Shown piece by piece: positions 8,246-17,356 of a stretch of DNA of 64,000 nucleotides (positions are counted from its first letter, which is position 1; every line of letters starts with the position of its first letter). A program made the translations under genes and the position numbers. This stretch comes from Actinospica robiniae DSM 44927. Its GTDB lineage: Bacteria; Actinomycetota; Actinomycetes; Streptomycetales; Catenulisporaceae. The stretch covers positions 245,372 to 309,371 of the forward strand of contig NZ_KI632511.1 of assembly GCF_000504285.1 (NCBI RefSeq), given 5' to 3'. The notes beneath the pieces are model-generated. The model was not told the origin of the DNA. It saw only the letters and a list, made by a program, of their open reading frames with translations, and searched no databases.

Positions 8246-9190
8246 TCAGAGCACTGACTCCAGCAGGGCCAGATCCTCCGGCGTCAGCCGGATGCCGCCC
8301 GCCGCGACGTTCGCCTCCAGATGCGCCGCATCGCCGGTGCCCGGGATAGCCAGGACGTGCGGCCCCTGGGCGAGGGTCCAGGCCAGCCGGACCTGCTGCG
8401 GCGTCACGCCGTGGGCCTTCGCGATCGTCAGGACCGCCTCGTCCTCCTGCGCACCCGCGTCGTCCGACCCGGCCCGGGACGCCCGGGCCCCGGCGATCGC
8501 GAAGAAAGGCACGAACGCGATCCCCGCCTGCCCGCAGGCTCGCAGCAGCTCGGCGGCGTCGCGCTGCCCGAGGCCGAAGCGGTTCTGCACCGACGCCACC
8601 GGTGCGATGGCCCGCGCCTCGGCGAGCTGAGCTGGCGTCACCTCCGAGACCCCGAGCTGCCGGACCAGTCCGGCGTCCCGCAGCTCGGCCAAGGCGCCGA
8701 AGTGCTCGGCGATCGACTCCCACCGCATGTTGCGCAGGTACACCAGGTCGAGGTGATCCCGGCCGAGCTGACGCAGGTTCTCCTCGACGTCTTCCCGCAG
8801 CTGATCCGGCCGCGCCGCGTCGGCCCAGCCCCCGTCGCGTTCACGCCGTGGGCCGACCTTGGTGGCGACCAGCACCTCGTCACCGAACGGCGCGAGCGCG
8901 GCGTTGAGGATCTCGTTGGCCGAGCGCAGCGCCGAGAAGTAGAACGCGGCGGTGTCGATGTGGTTCACGCCGAGCTCGACGGCACGTCGCACGACCGCGA
9001 TCGAGTTGGCGCGGTCGCGGGGAGTCCCGCCGTGGAAAGCGGCGGTGCCGGTCAAACGCATAGCGCCGAAGCCGAGACGGTTCACCGTGCGGTCGCCGAA
9101 CCGCCAGGTACCCGAGTCCGCGGCATCCGGGGGAGTGGTGGGGTCGGTTGAGGAGTTCAGAGAAGTAGCCACAGCGACTTCTATCATCAT
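8246..9190 (-). CDS. Aldo/keto reductase
   Basis: A 314-residue NAD(P)H-dependent aldo/keto reductase with a TIM barrel. FGAMRLTG forms the first strand, NHIDTAAFYFS carries the catalytic Asp and Tyr, and LVATKVGP the catalytic Lys. The usual catalytic His is replaced: the fourth strand reads DLVYLRNMRW, with Arg-Asn where many family members have LH. This pattern is seen in the PdxI/YajO-like branch, so the enzyme may still reduce aldehydes. The coenzyme-binding end includes PGTGDAAHLEAN. The N-terminal 28 residues before the barrel are low-complexity, and a later start cannot be excluded. Confidence 0.88.
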   Translation of the reverse strand: MMIEVAVATSLNSSTDPTTPPDAADSGTWRFGDRTVNRLGFGAMRLTGTAAFHGGTPRDRANSIAVVRRAVELGVNHIDTAAFYFSALRSANEILNAALAPFGDEVLVATKVGPRRERDGGWADAARPDQLREDVEENLRQLGRDHLDLVYLRNMRWESIAEHFGALAELRDAGLVRQLGVSEVTPAQLAEARAIAPVASVQNRFGLGQRDAAELLRACGQAGIAFVPFFAIAGARASRAGSDDAGAQEDEAVLTIAKAHGVTPQQVRLAWTLAQGPHVLAIPGTGDAAHLEANVAAGGIRLTPEDLALLESVL

Positions 9191-9251
9191 TGCGCTCGTT
9201 GCGTCGACCTTCGCCTTCTGATTCGCACCGAGCGGCGCCGGCAGCAGACGA

Positions 9252-9298
9252 ACCGGCCGGCGCCCGCGCCCCGATTCCGGGGGCGGACGCCGGCCGGT
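9252..9298 (-). terminator. Hairpin terminator downstream of the FKBP gene
   Basis: ACCGGCCGGCG at 9252-9262 pairs perfectly with CGCCGGCCGGT at 9288-9298. The loop can pair further (GCGCCCC with GGGGGCG). It lies about 20 bp past the FKBP stop codon, between two leftward genes. No T-run follows, as is usual in high-GC actinomycetes. Confidence 0.6.
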
Positions 9299-9319
9299 GC
9301 CGACGGAGAGAGACGCGGA

Positions 9320-10354
9320 CTAGAGCGCCGCGACGATGTCGACCACGAAGACCAGCGTGTCGTCCTTGCCGATGCCGGCCTGGGACGAGCCGCCCTCCGG
9401 GCCGTAGCCGAGCGACGGCGGGATGACCAGCAGCACCCGGTCGCCGACGTGCTTGCCGACCAGGCCCTGGTCCCAGCCCGGGATGACCGTGCCCTCGCCG
9501 ATCGCGGTACTGAACAGGGTCTTGCGGGAGAAGGAGGAGTCGAAGTTCTTGCCGGTGTTCCAGTCCACGCCGGTGTACTGGATCAGCAGGGTCTGGCCCT
9601 TGGCGACGGTCTTGCCCTGGCCCTGGATCAACACCTTGGAGACCAGGCCGGTCGGCGGCTTCACCCCGCTCGGGATCTTCACCGTCGGGTTGCCCGAGCC
9701 CGGCTCGCCGGTCACCTTGGGCAGCGAGGCGTCCGTCTGCGCGGCCATGGTGCCGGTGATCTGCGCGTTCGCCGGGTAGCCGGCCACCACGTCGAGCACG
9801 AAGATGAGCACGTCGGTCGGGTTGACCCCGGCCTGGGTGTTGCCCTGGCTGCCGAAGGCGTCGGCCGGCGGGGCCACCACCTCGATCCGGCTTCCGGTCT
9901 TCACGCCGGTCAGAGCCTTGGTGAAGGCGGGCAGCGCGGTGCTCGAGCCGAGCTGCACGCTCTGCGGCTCGGTCACGGCCTGGTTCGCGGAGGCGTAGGT
10001 GTCGCCCAGCTTCTTGTTCTGCGACCAGTTGAAGACGGTGTAGTTGACCACCGCCAGATCATCGCTCGCCAGGGCCTTGCCGGTGCCCTGGACCAGCACC
10101 TTAGTCTGGAACTGGTTCGGCGGCGCGGCCCCCTTCGGCACGGTGATGTCGGCCGCCTGGCCGATGCTGCCGGTGACGGTCGGCATCGCGGTGGACGTGG
10201 GGGTCGCGGTGGCGGAGGGCGACGAGGAACCGCACGCGGCGCTCACCATGACCGCGGCCAGCACGATCGGAAGGGCGAGCTTGGCGCGCAGTCCGCGGCG
10301 CTTGCGGGCGGCGGGTGTGGGCTCCGCCGCGATCTGGGTGGCTGCATTCGGCAC
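9320..10354 (-). CDS. Secreted or lipid-anchored protein with two FKBP-type PPIase domains
   Basis: A 344-residue exported FKBP-type peptidyl-prolyl isomerase. The N-terminus has basic residues (RKRRGLRAK), a hydrophobic segment and VSAACGSSS, a weak lipobox. A Ser/Thr/Ala-rich linker leads to two FKBP folds at about residues 85-195 and 225-344. The C-terminal domain is canonical: IQYTGVDWNTGKNFDSSF, IPGWDQGLVGKHVGDRV, IPPSLGYGPEGGSSQAGI and DTLVFVVDIV. The N-terminal domain keeps the fold (VVNYTVFNWSQNKKLGDTY) but has lost several binding-pocket residues, so it may be catalytically weak. The role is probably folding of exported proteins. Confidence 0.9.
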   Translation of the reverse strand: MPNAATQIAAEPTPAARKRRGLRAKLALPIVLAAVMVSAACGSSSPSATATPTSTAMPTVTGSIGQAADITVPKGAAPPNQFQTKVLVQGTGKALASDDLAVVNYTVFNWSQNKKLGDTYASANQAVTEPQSVQLGSSTALPAFTKALTGVKTGSRIEVVAPPADAFGSQGNTQAGVNPTDVLIFVLDVVAGYPANAQITGTMAAQTDASLPKVTGEPGSGNPTVKIPSGVKPPTGLVSKVLIQGQGKTVAKGQTLLIQYTGVDWNTGKNFDSSFSRKTLFSTAIGEGTVIPGWDQGLVGKHVGDRVLLVIPPSLGYGPEGGSSQAGIGKDDTLVFVVDIVAAL

Positions 10355-10719
10355 CCGCCTACCTTATGGCCCACACCCCGGAAACGCCGAGCCGGTCCGC
10401 CCGGTTAGCCCGATAAGTCCCATGAGTCCGATTGGTGAGCATTCCGGCGAAAGCCCTGAGGCCGATCTCTGCGCTGTGGGACGGTGACGTGACGTGACCA
10501 CCGTCCGTGTCCGAGAGGTATGTGTGAGGCCTGAGGGATCTGGGCCAGTTCCTACCGGGGAGTCGCGCGCGTGCGACTCCGGTCGAGTACGCTCGCGCGT
10601 CTCCGGTCCCTTATGTGCGGATCAACTCTTATATGCGTGCACGATGGGAGTGCGGCCACGCGCCGGAGCAGCAATAAACACCGTCGCGGACGACGCGGCG
10701 CGCGGGCATGATGGGCCCC
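10355..10719. other. Intergenic region between divergent FKBP and LLM-oxidoreductase genes
   Basis: No gene is supported in these 365 bp. They should hold both promoters. The one clear structure is a perfect 8-bp inverted repeat, GGAGTCGC at 10559-10566 and GCGACTCC at 10573-10580, about 140 bp before the rightward gene. It could be a protein-binding site or an RNA hairpin. Confidence 0.5.
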
Positions 10720-11685
10720 ATGCGCCCCTTCCGCTTCCTCGCGACCATCGAAGAGAGTGACGACAACCGCCGCCTCGACCTTGCCGGCCTCACCGCGCAG
10801 GTCCGCAAAGCCGAGGCGGTCGGCTGTGACACCTTCGTCCTGCCCGACCATCTGCTCGACCAGCCCGCCACACTGCCGTTGCTCGCCACGGTCGCCGCCA
10901 TCACCGAGACCATGCGCGTGAGCCCGTTCGTCCTGAACATCTGCCTGCGCCACCCCGCCGTGCTCGCCCAGGAACTCGCCACCATCGACGTGCTCTCCGG
11001 CGGGCGGCTCGATATAGGCCTCGGCGCGGGATGGAACAAGCCGGAGCACGACGCCGTCGGGATCCCGTTCGAGTCGACCGGCGAGCGGATCAAGCGGCTG
11101 ACCGAGGCGATCGCCGTGATCAAGGGCTGCTTCGCCGAAGGCGCCTTCGACTACAAGGGCGAGTACTACACCATCTCCGGGCACGACGGCCTGCCCAAGC
11201 CGGCCCAGCGTCCGCACCCGCCGATCTTCCTCGGCGGCGGCGGCAAGCGCACGCTGACCCTCGCCGCACGCGAGGCTCAGATCATCGGCCTGGCGCCGCG
11301 GATCAAGCCGATCGACGGGGCGCAGCGCACCGACGCCTGGAGCCTGACCGCGGAGGCCACCGAGGAGAAGATCGGCTGGATCCGCGAAGCCGCCGGCGAC
11401 CGCTTCGACGAGATCGAACTGAACACCTATCCCAACGGCGGCCCGATAACGATCACCGGCGAGCCGCGGGCCGAGGCCGCGCGCCGGGCCGAGCGGCTGC
11501 GCAAGCGTACCGGCGTCGAACTGACGGTGGAGCAGATCCTCGACTCGCCGCACATGTTCATCGGCACACTCGACGACCTGCGGCACAAGTTCATCGAGCT
11601 GCGCGAGCGTTTCGGTATCAGCTCGTTCCTCGTCGACGATCTCGACGCCCTCGCGCCGGTCATCGAGGAACTCGCCGGGCGATGA
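10720..11685 (+). CDS. LLM-class F420-dependent oxidoreductase (TIGR03621-like)
   Basis: A luciferase-like oxidoreductase of about 321 residues in the actinobacterial TIGR03621-type group, predicted to use coenzyme F420. Visible family features are FRFLATIEES at the N-terminus, GCDTFVLPDHL, LSGGRLDIGLGAGWN in the barrel and RPHPPIFLGGGGKRTL, which shapes the cofactor pocket. The C-terminal region includes FIGTLDDLRHKFIELRERFG. Three in-frame ATGs (10708, 10711, 10720) are possible; MRPFRF at 10720 matches where the family starts. The substrate is unknown. A terminator-like hairpin follows. Confidence 0.9.
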   Translation: MRPFRFLATIEESDDNRRLDLAGLTAQVRKAEAVGCDTFVLPDHLLDQPATLPLLATVAAITETMRVSPFVLNICLRHPAVLAQELATIDVLSGGRLDIGLGAGWNKPEHDAVGIPFESTGERIKRLTEAIAVIKGCFAEGAFDYKGEYYTISGHDGLPKPAQRPHPPIFLGGGGKRTLTLAAREAQIIGLAPRIKPIDGAQRTDAWSLTAEATEEKIGWIREAAGDRFDEIELNTYPNGGPITITGEPRAEAARRAERLRKRTGVELTVEQILDSPHMFIGTLDDLRHKFIELRERFGISSFLVDDLDALAPVIEELAGR

Positions 11686-11690
11686 CGCGT

Positions 11691-11723
11691 CGGCCCCGGG
11701 CAGCCGTGCGCCGGCCGGGGCCG
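11691..11723. terminator. Hairpin between convergent genes
   Basis: CGGCCCCGG (11691-11699) and CCGGGGCCG (11715-11723) form a perfect 9-bp stem with a 15-base loop between the convergent stops at 11685 and 11732. Confidence 0.55.
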
Positions 11724-11731
11724 CACTGCAT

Positions 11732-12337
11732 CTAATTCAATCGGCCGGGGGCGTCGAGCAGCCCGACCCGCCGGTGAAGCTCGGCGGCGAACGCCACCCC
11801 GCGGGTGGGCCCGAACGACGGAAGCGGGATCTCCATGTGCAGGAAACCGCGGTCGCGCACGCAGACGTCCAGCCGCAGCAGCTTGGTGTAGCCGCCCGAG
11901 GCCGTCGTCGGCTCCGAGACCCACACGATCTCCGCCAGCGGGACGTCCACCGCGGCGTCCTTCTTCGGCTTGGCCGTGAACAATCCCAGCCGGTACAAGC
12001 TGAAGACGAGCAGCCGTGTGTCGGTCATGACCAGATGGCAGCGCTTCGGGAACTTGATCGAGGACTGGACCACGCCCCCGCCCTGCAGCCGGTTCGCCTG
12101 CGCGCCCACCATCCGTCCGACGTTGTGGCCGATCATCATGCCCTCGTTCGATCCGCTCCCGGCCACGGTGCCGAGCAGCCCGCCCATGTCCTTGGCGAAC
12201 TGGGCCCGTGTCTGCCCGGCCGGGTACATCGGCACCACGGAGACGACCTGCTCGTCCATACCGCGCTCGGCGAGGTAGTAGCGCACGCGTTTGGCGTAGT
12301 ACTCGGGCGCCGATATCGCAACACTCTCATCAGTCAC
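11732..12337 (-). CDS. Hypothetical soluble protein
   Basis: A 201-residue protein from a GTG at 12337 (VTDESVAISAPEYYAKRV). It has an N-terminal helical part, then a Gly-rich middle, LGTVAGSGSNEGMMIGHNVG, that reads like a helix hairpin. Its C-terminal half is beta-rich, with LVMTDTRLLVFSL, PLAEIVWVSEPTT and LRLDVCVRDRGFLHMEIPLP resembling a PH-like or YdjO-like fold. I do not recognise a named family with certainty and assign no function. The frame stays open far upstream (to 15061), but that part is the antisense shadow of the GGDEF and TldD genes. Confidence 0.75.
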   Translation of the reverse strand: MTDESVAISAPEYYAKRVRYYLAERGMDEQVVSVVPMYPAGQTRAQFAKDMGGLLGTVAGSGSNEGMMIGHNVGRMVGAQANRLQGGGVVQSSIKFPKRCHLVMTDTRLLVFSLYRLGLFTAKPKKDAAVDVPLAEIVWVSEPTTASGGYTKLLRLDVCVRDRGFLHMEIPLPSFGPTRGVAFAAELHRRVGLLDAPGRLN

Positions 12338-12568
12338 CCGCCTATGAAAGCACGTGGATGAGCTCGGATCACACCCCTCCGCCGGACCCGCGGACGGACG
12401 CCCGGGTGCGCCCAGTCGAGTGATCATCCGCCACCGGTCGGGTTCAAGCGAAGGCGGGGGAGCGGCCCGGTCGCCGAGACTTGAGGTGGTCGGCTGTCGC
12501 ACCTGCTCGCAGAGCTCGAGGGCGGCTCGCGGGAAGGGAAGCGTTCGAGCACGGGATCGAGGCGGAGC

Positions 12569-13606
12569 ATGGCGCTGGGGGCCGCGTCCGACTCGGAGCT
12601 GGCCGAATCCCGCCAGTGGGCGATCAAGAAGGTCGCCGGCGGGCTGATGATCGCCGCCGCGGTGCTGGTCCTGCTGATCACCGGGCTGTTCGACCTGCGC
12701 GGCGAACCCTACCCGCCGGCCACCCGGATCGCCAACTACGTACTGTGCCCGCTGGTGGCTGCGTTCGGCCTGTTCCTGTTGCGCACCCCGCGGCGGCTGC
12801 CGCTCTGGCTGGCCAACTCCATCCCCTCCGTCGCCGCCGTCCTGATCTGCCTGCCCACCTCGCCCAACCAGGCCGCGGACGCGCTCAGCCCGCTGCTGCT
12901 GACCTGGCCGGTGACCTACGCCGCGGCGGTGCTCTCGGCCCGCGTCGCCTGGATCACCGCGGGCGTGGCCGGGGTGGTCTTCGCCGTGCTGGCCTCGCTC
13001 AGCCGCGGCGTGGACGGCCTGGTGCTGTGGATCGAGACCGCGGCGTCGCTGGCCGTGGTGTGCGGCATGGTGGTGCGGGTGCAGAACCAGTCGCTGCGGC
13101 TGCGCGAGACGCTGGCCCGGCTCGCCCGGACCGACCCGCTGACCGGCCTGATCAACCGTCGGGGCTTCGACGAGGCGCTGGCCCGCGAGCACGCCCGGCG
13201 GCTGCGCGGCGGTCCGCCCTCGGCGCTGCTGCTGGTGGACATCGACCACTTCAAGACCGTCAACGACACCTGGGGCCATCCCGCCGGGGACGAGACGCTG
13301 CGCCTGCTCAGCGGTCTGCTCAGCAGCACGTTCCGGGCCACCGACGTGGTCGGCCGGATCGGCGGCGAGGAGTTCGCGGCGCTGCTCGTGGACTGCGTCC
13401 CACAGGAGGCCGCCGAGCGGGCCCGGGACCTGTGCGACCGCGTGCGCACCCGGGCGCGGGAGTGGGAGCACCCGATCACGGTCAGCGTGGGGGTCGCGGC
13501 CAGCCTCGAGCACGCGCCGACCCCGACCGAGCTGATGGCCTCCGCCGACGCCGCGCTCTACGCCGCGAAGGCGGCCGGCCGCGACCGGGTCTGGATCGAA
13601 CCCTGA
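12569..13606 (+). CDS. Membrane-anchored diguanylate cyclase (GGDEF)
   Basis: A 345-residue protein with five to six hydrophobic segments at about residues 18-165, a short linker (QSLRLRETLARLARTDPLTGL) and a C-terminal GGDEF domain. The catalytic motif is RIGGEEFAALL near residue 270, preceded by DIDHFKTVNDTWGHPAGDE. The RxxD inhibitory I-site is not seen ahead of the motif. It is predicted to make cyclic di-GMP, which controls the timing of development in streptomycetes. ATG 12569 has GGCGGAG just upstream. No EAL domain is present. The membrane part is not a recognised sensor family. Confidence 0.92.
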   Translation: MALGAASDSELAESRQWAIKKVAGGLMIAAAVLVLLITGLFDLRGEPYPPATRIANYVLCPLVAAFGLFLLRTPRRLPLWLANSIPSVAAVLICLPTSPNQAADALSPLLLTWPVTYAAAVLSARVAWITAGVAGVVFAVLASLSRGVDGLVLWIETAASLAVVCGMVVRVQNQSLRLRETLARLARTDPLTGLINRRGFDEALAREHARRLRGGPPSALLLVDIDHFKTVNDTWGHPAGDETLRLLSGLLSSTFRATDVVGRIGGEEFAALLVDCVPQEAAERARDLCDRVRTRAREWEHPITVSVGVAASLEHAPTPTELMASADAALYAAKAAGRDRVWIEP

Positions 13607-13620
13607 CGGACGCGTCAGGG
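13601..13620 (+). terminator. Hairpin overlapping the GGDEF stop codon
   Basis: CCCTGACG (13601-13608), a four-base loop and CGTCAGGG (13613-13620) make a perfect 8-bp stem. Its first arm contains the stop codon of the GGDEF gene, so it could end that transcript before tldD, which starts 47 bp later. Confidence 0.5.
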
Positions 13621-13666
13621 GCCGATGATCTAGCGCGTGGGTAAGCCATGCCATAGGCTCAGGCTC

Positions 13667-15112
13667 ATGACACATTTCGACGCCGCCGACGCTGCCGTCG
13701 AAGCGGCGCTGGCCGCCGGCGCCACGTACGCCGACGCCCGGGTGATGCACCGCCGGTTCGAGTCGATGGCCGCGCGCAACGGCGACGTCGAGGACCTGGC
13801 GCAGCGCGAGAACGCCGGGGTCGGGGTCCGGGCGCTGGTCGGGGGCTGCTGGGGGTTCTACGCCGTGCCCGACCTGGCCGACACCGCCGCCCGGCAGGCC
13901 GGAGTGCGCGCCGCCGAGATCGCCGCGGCCTCGGCGAGCGTGCCGAACCGCCGCGGCGCCGGCGAGGCGCTCATCCCGTCGGATCCCGAGGTCGGCTCCT
14001 GGGCCAGCGAGTGCCTGATCGACCCCTTGGCCGTGCCGCTCTCGGACAAGGGAGACCTGCTCACCTCGGCGACCGCCGAGATGCGCAAGCAGGGGGCTGA
14101 CGTCGCGGTCGGCTCCTACGACATCTGGGACACCCGCAAGTGGTTCGTCTCCTCCGAGGGCCACCGGGTGGACCAGCACGTGCGCGAGTGCGGTGTGGCC
14201 ATCAGCGCCACCGTGATCGGCGACGGGGAGACGCAGGTGCGCTCCTATCCCTCGCGCCGCGGCCAGTTCGGCACCCGCGGCTGGGAGCTCGTCGAGGAGA
14301 CGGACGTCGCCGCGCACGCCGCGCGCATCGCCGACGAGGCCCGGGCGCTGACCCGGGCGCCGCAGTGCCCGGCCGGCGAGACGACCGTGATCATCGGCGG
14401 CGAGCAGATGGCGCTGCAGATCCACGAGTCGGTCGGCCACGCGATCGAACTCGACCGCATCCTCGGTTGGGAGGCCGCCTACGCGGGCACCTCCTGGCTC
14501 GACCTGTCCCAGCTCGGCCGGCTCAAGTACGGCTCGGAGCTGATGAACATCGTCATCGACCCGACCTACCCCGGCGCGCTGGGCTCGTTCGGCTGGGACG
14601 ACGAGGGCACCAGGGCGCACAAACGCGACGCGGTGCGCAACGGCATCTGGACCGGTGTGCTGGCCGGCCGGGAGAGCGCGGCTGTCGCAGGACTCGACTA
14701 CGGCGGCAGCGTCCGGTCGGACGGCTGGTCCCGGCTGCCGATGGTGCGGATGACGAACGTAGGGCTGGAGCCCGGGCCGCACACGCTCGAGGAGATGATC
14801 GCGGCCACCGACGACGGCATCTTCCTGGACATGAACCGGTCCTGGTCGATCGACGACCGCCGGCTCAACTTCCAGTTCGGCTGCGAGATCGGCTACGAGA
14901 TCAAGAACGGCAAGCTCGGCCGGATGCTGAAGAACCCGACCTACACCGGCATCGGCCCGCGCTTCTGGTCCTCGATGGACATGCTCTCCTCGGAGATCGT
15001 CGCGTGGGGCACGCCCAACTGCGGCAAGGGCCAGCCGGGCCAGACCGGGCACACCGGCCACCCGGCCGCGCCGGCCCGGTTCACCAACGTCCGAGTGGGA
15101 GTGCGCGGATGA
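13667..15112 (+). CDS. tldD: TldD-like metalloprotease subunit
   Basis: A 481-residue TldD/PmbA-family protein that carries the zinc-binding HESVGH (the HExxxH form) near residue 253. The N-terminal domain begins FDAADAAVEAALAAGATYAD. TldD pairs with TldE to form a protease that trims modified or unfolded peptides; in streptomycetes the pair is conserved but poorly studied. ATG 13667 fits the family start. The gene overlaps the next one by 4 bp (ATGA at 15109-15112), in keeping with an obligate partner. Confidence 0.93.
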   Translation: MTHFDAADAAVEAALAAGATYADARVMHRRFESMAARNGDVEDLAQRENAGVGVRALVGGCWGFYAVPDLADTAARQAGVRAAEIAAASASVPNRRGAGEALIPSDPEVGSWASECLIDPLAVPLSDKGDLLTSATAEMRKQGADVAVGSYDIWDTRKWFVSSEGHRVDQHVRECGVAISATVIGDGETQVRSYPSRRGQFGTRGWELVEETDVAAHAARIADEARALTRAPQCPAGETTVIIGGEQMALQIHESVGHAIELDRILGWEAAYAGTSWLDLSQLGRLKYGSELMNIVIDPTYPGALGSFGWDDEGTRAHKRDAVRNGIWTGVLAGRESAAVAGLDYGGSVRSDGWSRLPMVRMTNVGLEPGPHTLEEMIAATDDGIFLDMNRSWSIDDRRLNFQFGCEIGYEIKNGKLGRMLKNPTYTGIGPRFWSSMDMLSSEIVAWGTPNCGKGQPGQTGHTGHPAAPARFTNVRVGVRG

Positions 15113-16476
15113 GCGTTCAGACAGAGCTCGAACTCGCCGCGCGCGTGCTGGAGCTCGCGCGCGCGTCGGCCGGGCCGTCCGCCGAGGTGGACGTCTCGGT
15201 CAACCGCGTGGCGCTGGCGCTCACCCGGTTCGCCAACTCGTACATCCACCAGAACGTCGCCGACACGACGACCGAGGTGCAGCTGCGCATCCACACCGAC
15301 GGCCGCACGACATCGGCGTCCACGACGCTGATCGGGGCGGACGCGCTGGCCGAGACGGTGGAACGGACCGTCGCGGCGGCCAAGGTCTCGCCGCTGGATC
15401 CGGGCTGGCCCGGGCTCATCGGGCCGTTGCCGGTGCCGGCGAGCCACGGCGTCGACGAGGCCGTCATCGAGGCGTCGCCGGCGGACCGGGCCTCGCGGGT
15501 GCGCGACTTCGTCGAAGCCGTAGGCGATCTCAGCGCGGCCGGTTACTTCCGGACGCGCTACTGGACCTCCGCGTACGCGAACTCGGCCGGGCAGGCGGTG
15601 TCGGGATCGTGCACGGAGGCCGCGCTCGACGCCATCGCCCGGACCGAGTCGCTGTCAGATGGCGTCGCACGCCAGGCGTCGCGGCGCATCGCCGACATCG
15701 ACGGCGCGGTCCACGGCGCGCGAGCCGCCGCCAAGGCCCGCGCGTGGGACGGCGCGGTCGAGATCGAGCCGGGCACGTACGAGGTCGTCCTCGAGCCGAC
15801 TGCCGTCGGGGACGTGCTCTACTGCCTCGCGGCCTACGGGTTCAACGGCAAGCTGGTCAACGAGCACCAGTCGTTCGTCGAGTTCGGCAGCCGGCAGATG
15901 GACGAATCGATCACGCTGGTCGACGACGGTGTCTCGGCCTTCGCCTCCGGCCTCCCGTTCGACCACGAAGGCACTCCGCGCGACCGCCTCGTCCTGGTCG
16001 AGGAAGGCGTCAGCCGGGCTGCGGGCTACGACCGGCGCGCGGCAGCCGAAGCCGGCGTCGTCGGCAACGGGCTCGGCCCGGTGCCGAACAACATCCGGCT
16101 CGAGCCGTCGGCCGGACCGGCTCCGGTCGAGGTCGACGGGCCGGTGTCGAACTCGTCGGTACAGACGCTGGTGGCCGGGGTCGAGCGCGGCCTGCTCGTC
16201 ACGGACCACTTCTACACGCGCTGCCTCGACCCGCGCAGGGTGCTGATGACGGGTCTGACCCGCAACGGCACCTGGCTGATCGAGAACGGCGAGATCGTGC
16301 GGCCGGTGCGCAACATGCGCTTCACCCAGTCCTACTCCGAGGCCTTCGCCCCGGGCAACGTGCTCGCCGTCGGCAGCCACGCGATCGCCCTGCCGTACAA
16401 CTACGGCGCCAACTCCGCGACGGCCCCCGGCCTTCGCCTCGGCGCCTGGCGGTTCACCGGCGGCGCCTCGGGCTGA
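15109..16476 (+). CDS. tldE: TldE (PmbA)-like protease partner subunit
   Basis: A 455-residue PmbA/TldE-family protein without the HExxxH motif, as expected of the non-catalytic partner. Family stretches include DVSVNRVALALTRFANSYIHQ near the N-terminus, LAAYGFNGKLVNEHQSFVE in the middle and the C-terminal LVTDHFYTRCLDPRRVLMTG followed by RNGTWLIENGEIVRPVRNMR. With TldD it forms a heterodimer enclosing a proteolytic chamber. The two genes share an ATGA overlap, so translation is coupled. Confidence 0.93.
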   Translation: MSVQTELELAARVLELARASAGPSAEVDVSVNRVALALTRFANSYIHQNVADTTTEVQLRIHTDGRTTSASTTLIGADALAETVERTVAAAKVSPLDPGWPGLIGPLPVPASHGVDEAVIEASPADRASRVRDFVEAVGDLSAAGYFRTRYWTSAYANSAGQAVSGSCTEAALDAIARTESLSDGVARQASRRIADIDGAVHGARAAAKARAWDGAVEIEPGTYEVVLEPTAVGDVLYCLAAYGFNGKLVNEHQSFVEFGSRQMDESITLVDDGVSAFASGLPFDHEGTPRDRLVLVEEGVSRAAGYDRRAAAEAGVVGNGLGPVPNNIRLEPSAGPAPVEVDGPVSNSSVQTLVAGVERGLLVTDHFYTRCLDPRRVLMTGLTRNGTWLIENGEIVRPVRNMRFTQSYSEAFAPGNVLAVGSHAIALPYNYGANSATAPGLRLGAWRFTGGASG

Positions 16477-16478
16477 GC

Positions 16479-16516
16479 GCGCACCGGCCGGGCCAACCAG
16501 GCCGGCCTCAGTGCGC
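16479..16516. terminator. Imperfect hairpin between convergent tldE and L,D-transpeptidase genes
   Basis: GCGCAC at 16479-16484 pairs with GTGCGC at 16511-16516. Inside them, GGCCGGGCC and GGCCGGCC pair around an AACCA loop. The structure spans the 31 bp between the two convergent stop codons and enters the end of the transpeptidase gene. Confidence 0.45.
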
Positions 16517-17356
16517 CAGGTCGGCGGCGTCGCCCATCACGACGACAGGGTGCTGAGCCGGGTCGAGCAGACCGAGCAGCGTGATGATGTCCGCCCGCGG
16601 GATGCTCACGCACCCGTGGGTCGGACCGCCGTGGTCGACGTGTATCCAGACGCCGGTGCCCTTCTCCCAGCCGAGCGGGTAAGTGTCGTCGAGCGGGGAG
16701 GCCCCGGCCTTCCGGTTGTAGTTGATCGCTATGACGTAGTCGAACGATCCGGCCAGCGGCTCGCCCTCGAAGCCGCGACCGCCGATGACGAAGTTCGCCG
16801 AGCGGTAGTAGGGCAGCTTCGAGCCCGGATCCGCGTCCCGCCCGCCGGCGTCGGTCAGTCCGAACACGCCTATCGGACTGCGCAGGTCCCCCTGCTGCTT
16901 GTGCGCGGTCCAGCCGTGCAGCGCGTTGTGGGCGGCCCACTGCGGCCCGGCCTGCCACCCGTCCGCCGTCAGCTGGTAGAGCACCAGCGTGGAGTCCGGC
17001 GAGTTCGGCCCGTCCCCGACCACCTCGACGACCTCGCGGCTGTTCGCGGGTATCTTGGCAAGCGTCGCAGGACCCAGATTCGGCAGCGCGGCGTCGACCT
17101 GCGTCGTGCCGGTGCCGGGAGCCGTTGGCACGGACGACGACGAGGCGGAGGACGAGGCGGGGGCCAAACCGGAGGCCGAGGACGAAGCCGTGGCCGTCCC
17201 ATCGGGCGGGTTCGAAAGCGCGGGTTCGGCCGAGCCGGCCGGCCCCGCGGCGCCATGCCCGCCCACGCTCGCGCAGCCTGCGGTCAGGGCGCCCACGACG
17301 GCGATGGCCGACGCAGCACGGAGGAGCGGACGCACGAAGAGCCTTTCTGGACGCAT
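16508..17356 (-). CDS. Lipoprotein L,D-transpeptidase (YkuD fold)
   Basis: A 282-residue exported protein. ATG 17356 gives a signal peptide ending ALTAGC, a good lipobox; the open frame upstream to 17539 encodes no export signal. A Ser/Ala/Pro-rich linker of about 70 residues leads to a YkuD-type catalytic domain, with WIHVDHGGPTHGCVSIPRAD containing the catalytic Cys near residue 247. L,D-transpeptidases make 3-3 peptidoglycan cross-links or attach proteins to the wall. The domain resembles the L,D-transpeptidase catalytic-domain-like proteins of actinomycetes rather than the Ig-containing mycobacterial type. Confidence 0.87.
   Translation of the reverse strand: MRPERLFVRPLLRAASAIAVVGALTAGCASVGGHGAAGPAGSAEPALSNPPDGTATASSSASGLAPASSSASSSSVPTAPGTGTTQVDAALPNLGPATLAKIPANSREVVEVVGDGPNSPDSTLVLYQLTADGWQAGPQWAAHNALHGWTAHKQQGDLRSPIGVFGLTDAGGRDADPGSKLPYYRSANFVIGGRGFEGEPLAGSFDYVIAINYNRKAGASPLDDTYPLGWEKGTGVWIHVDHGGPTHGCVSIPRADIITLLGLLDPAQHPVVVMGDAADLAH

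Noticed and set aside
11732-15061. Leftward open frame of 1,109 codons
   Set aside because: Only the last 201 codons (from GTG 12337) look like protein. The rest is antisense to the GGDEF and tldD genes and is Arg/Gly/His-rich with no family signature.
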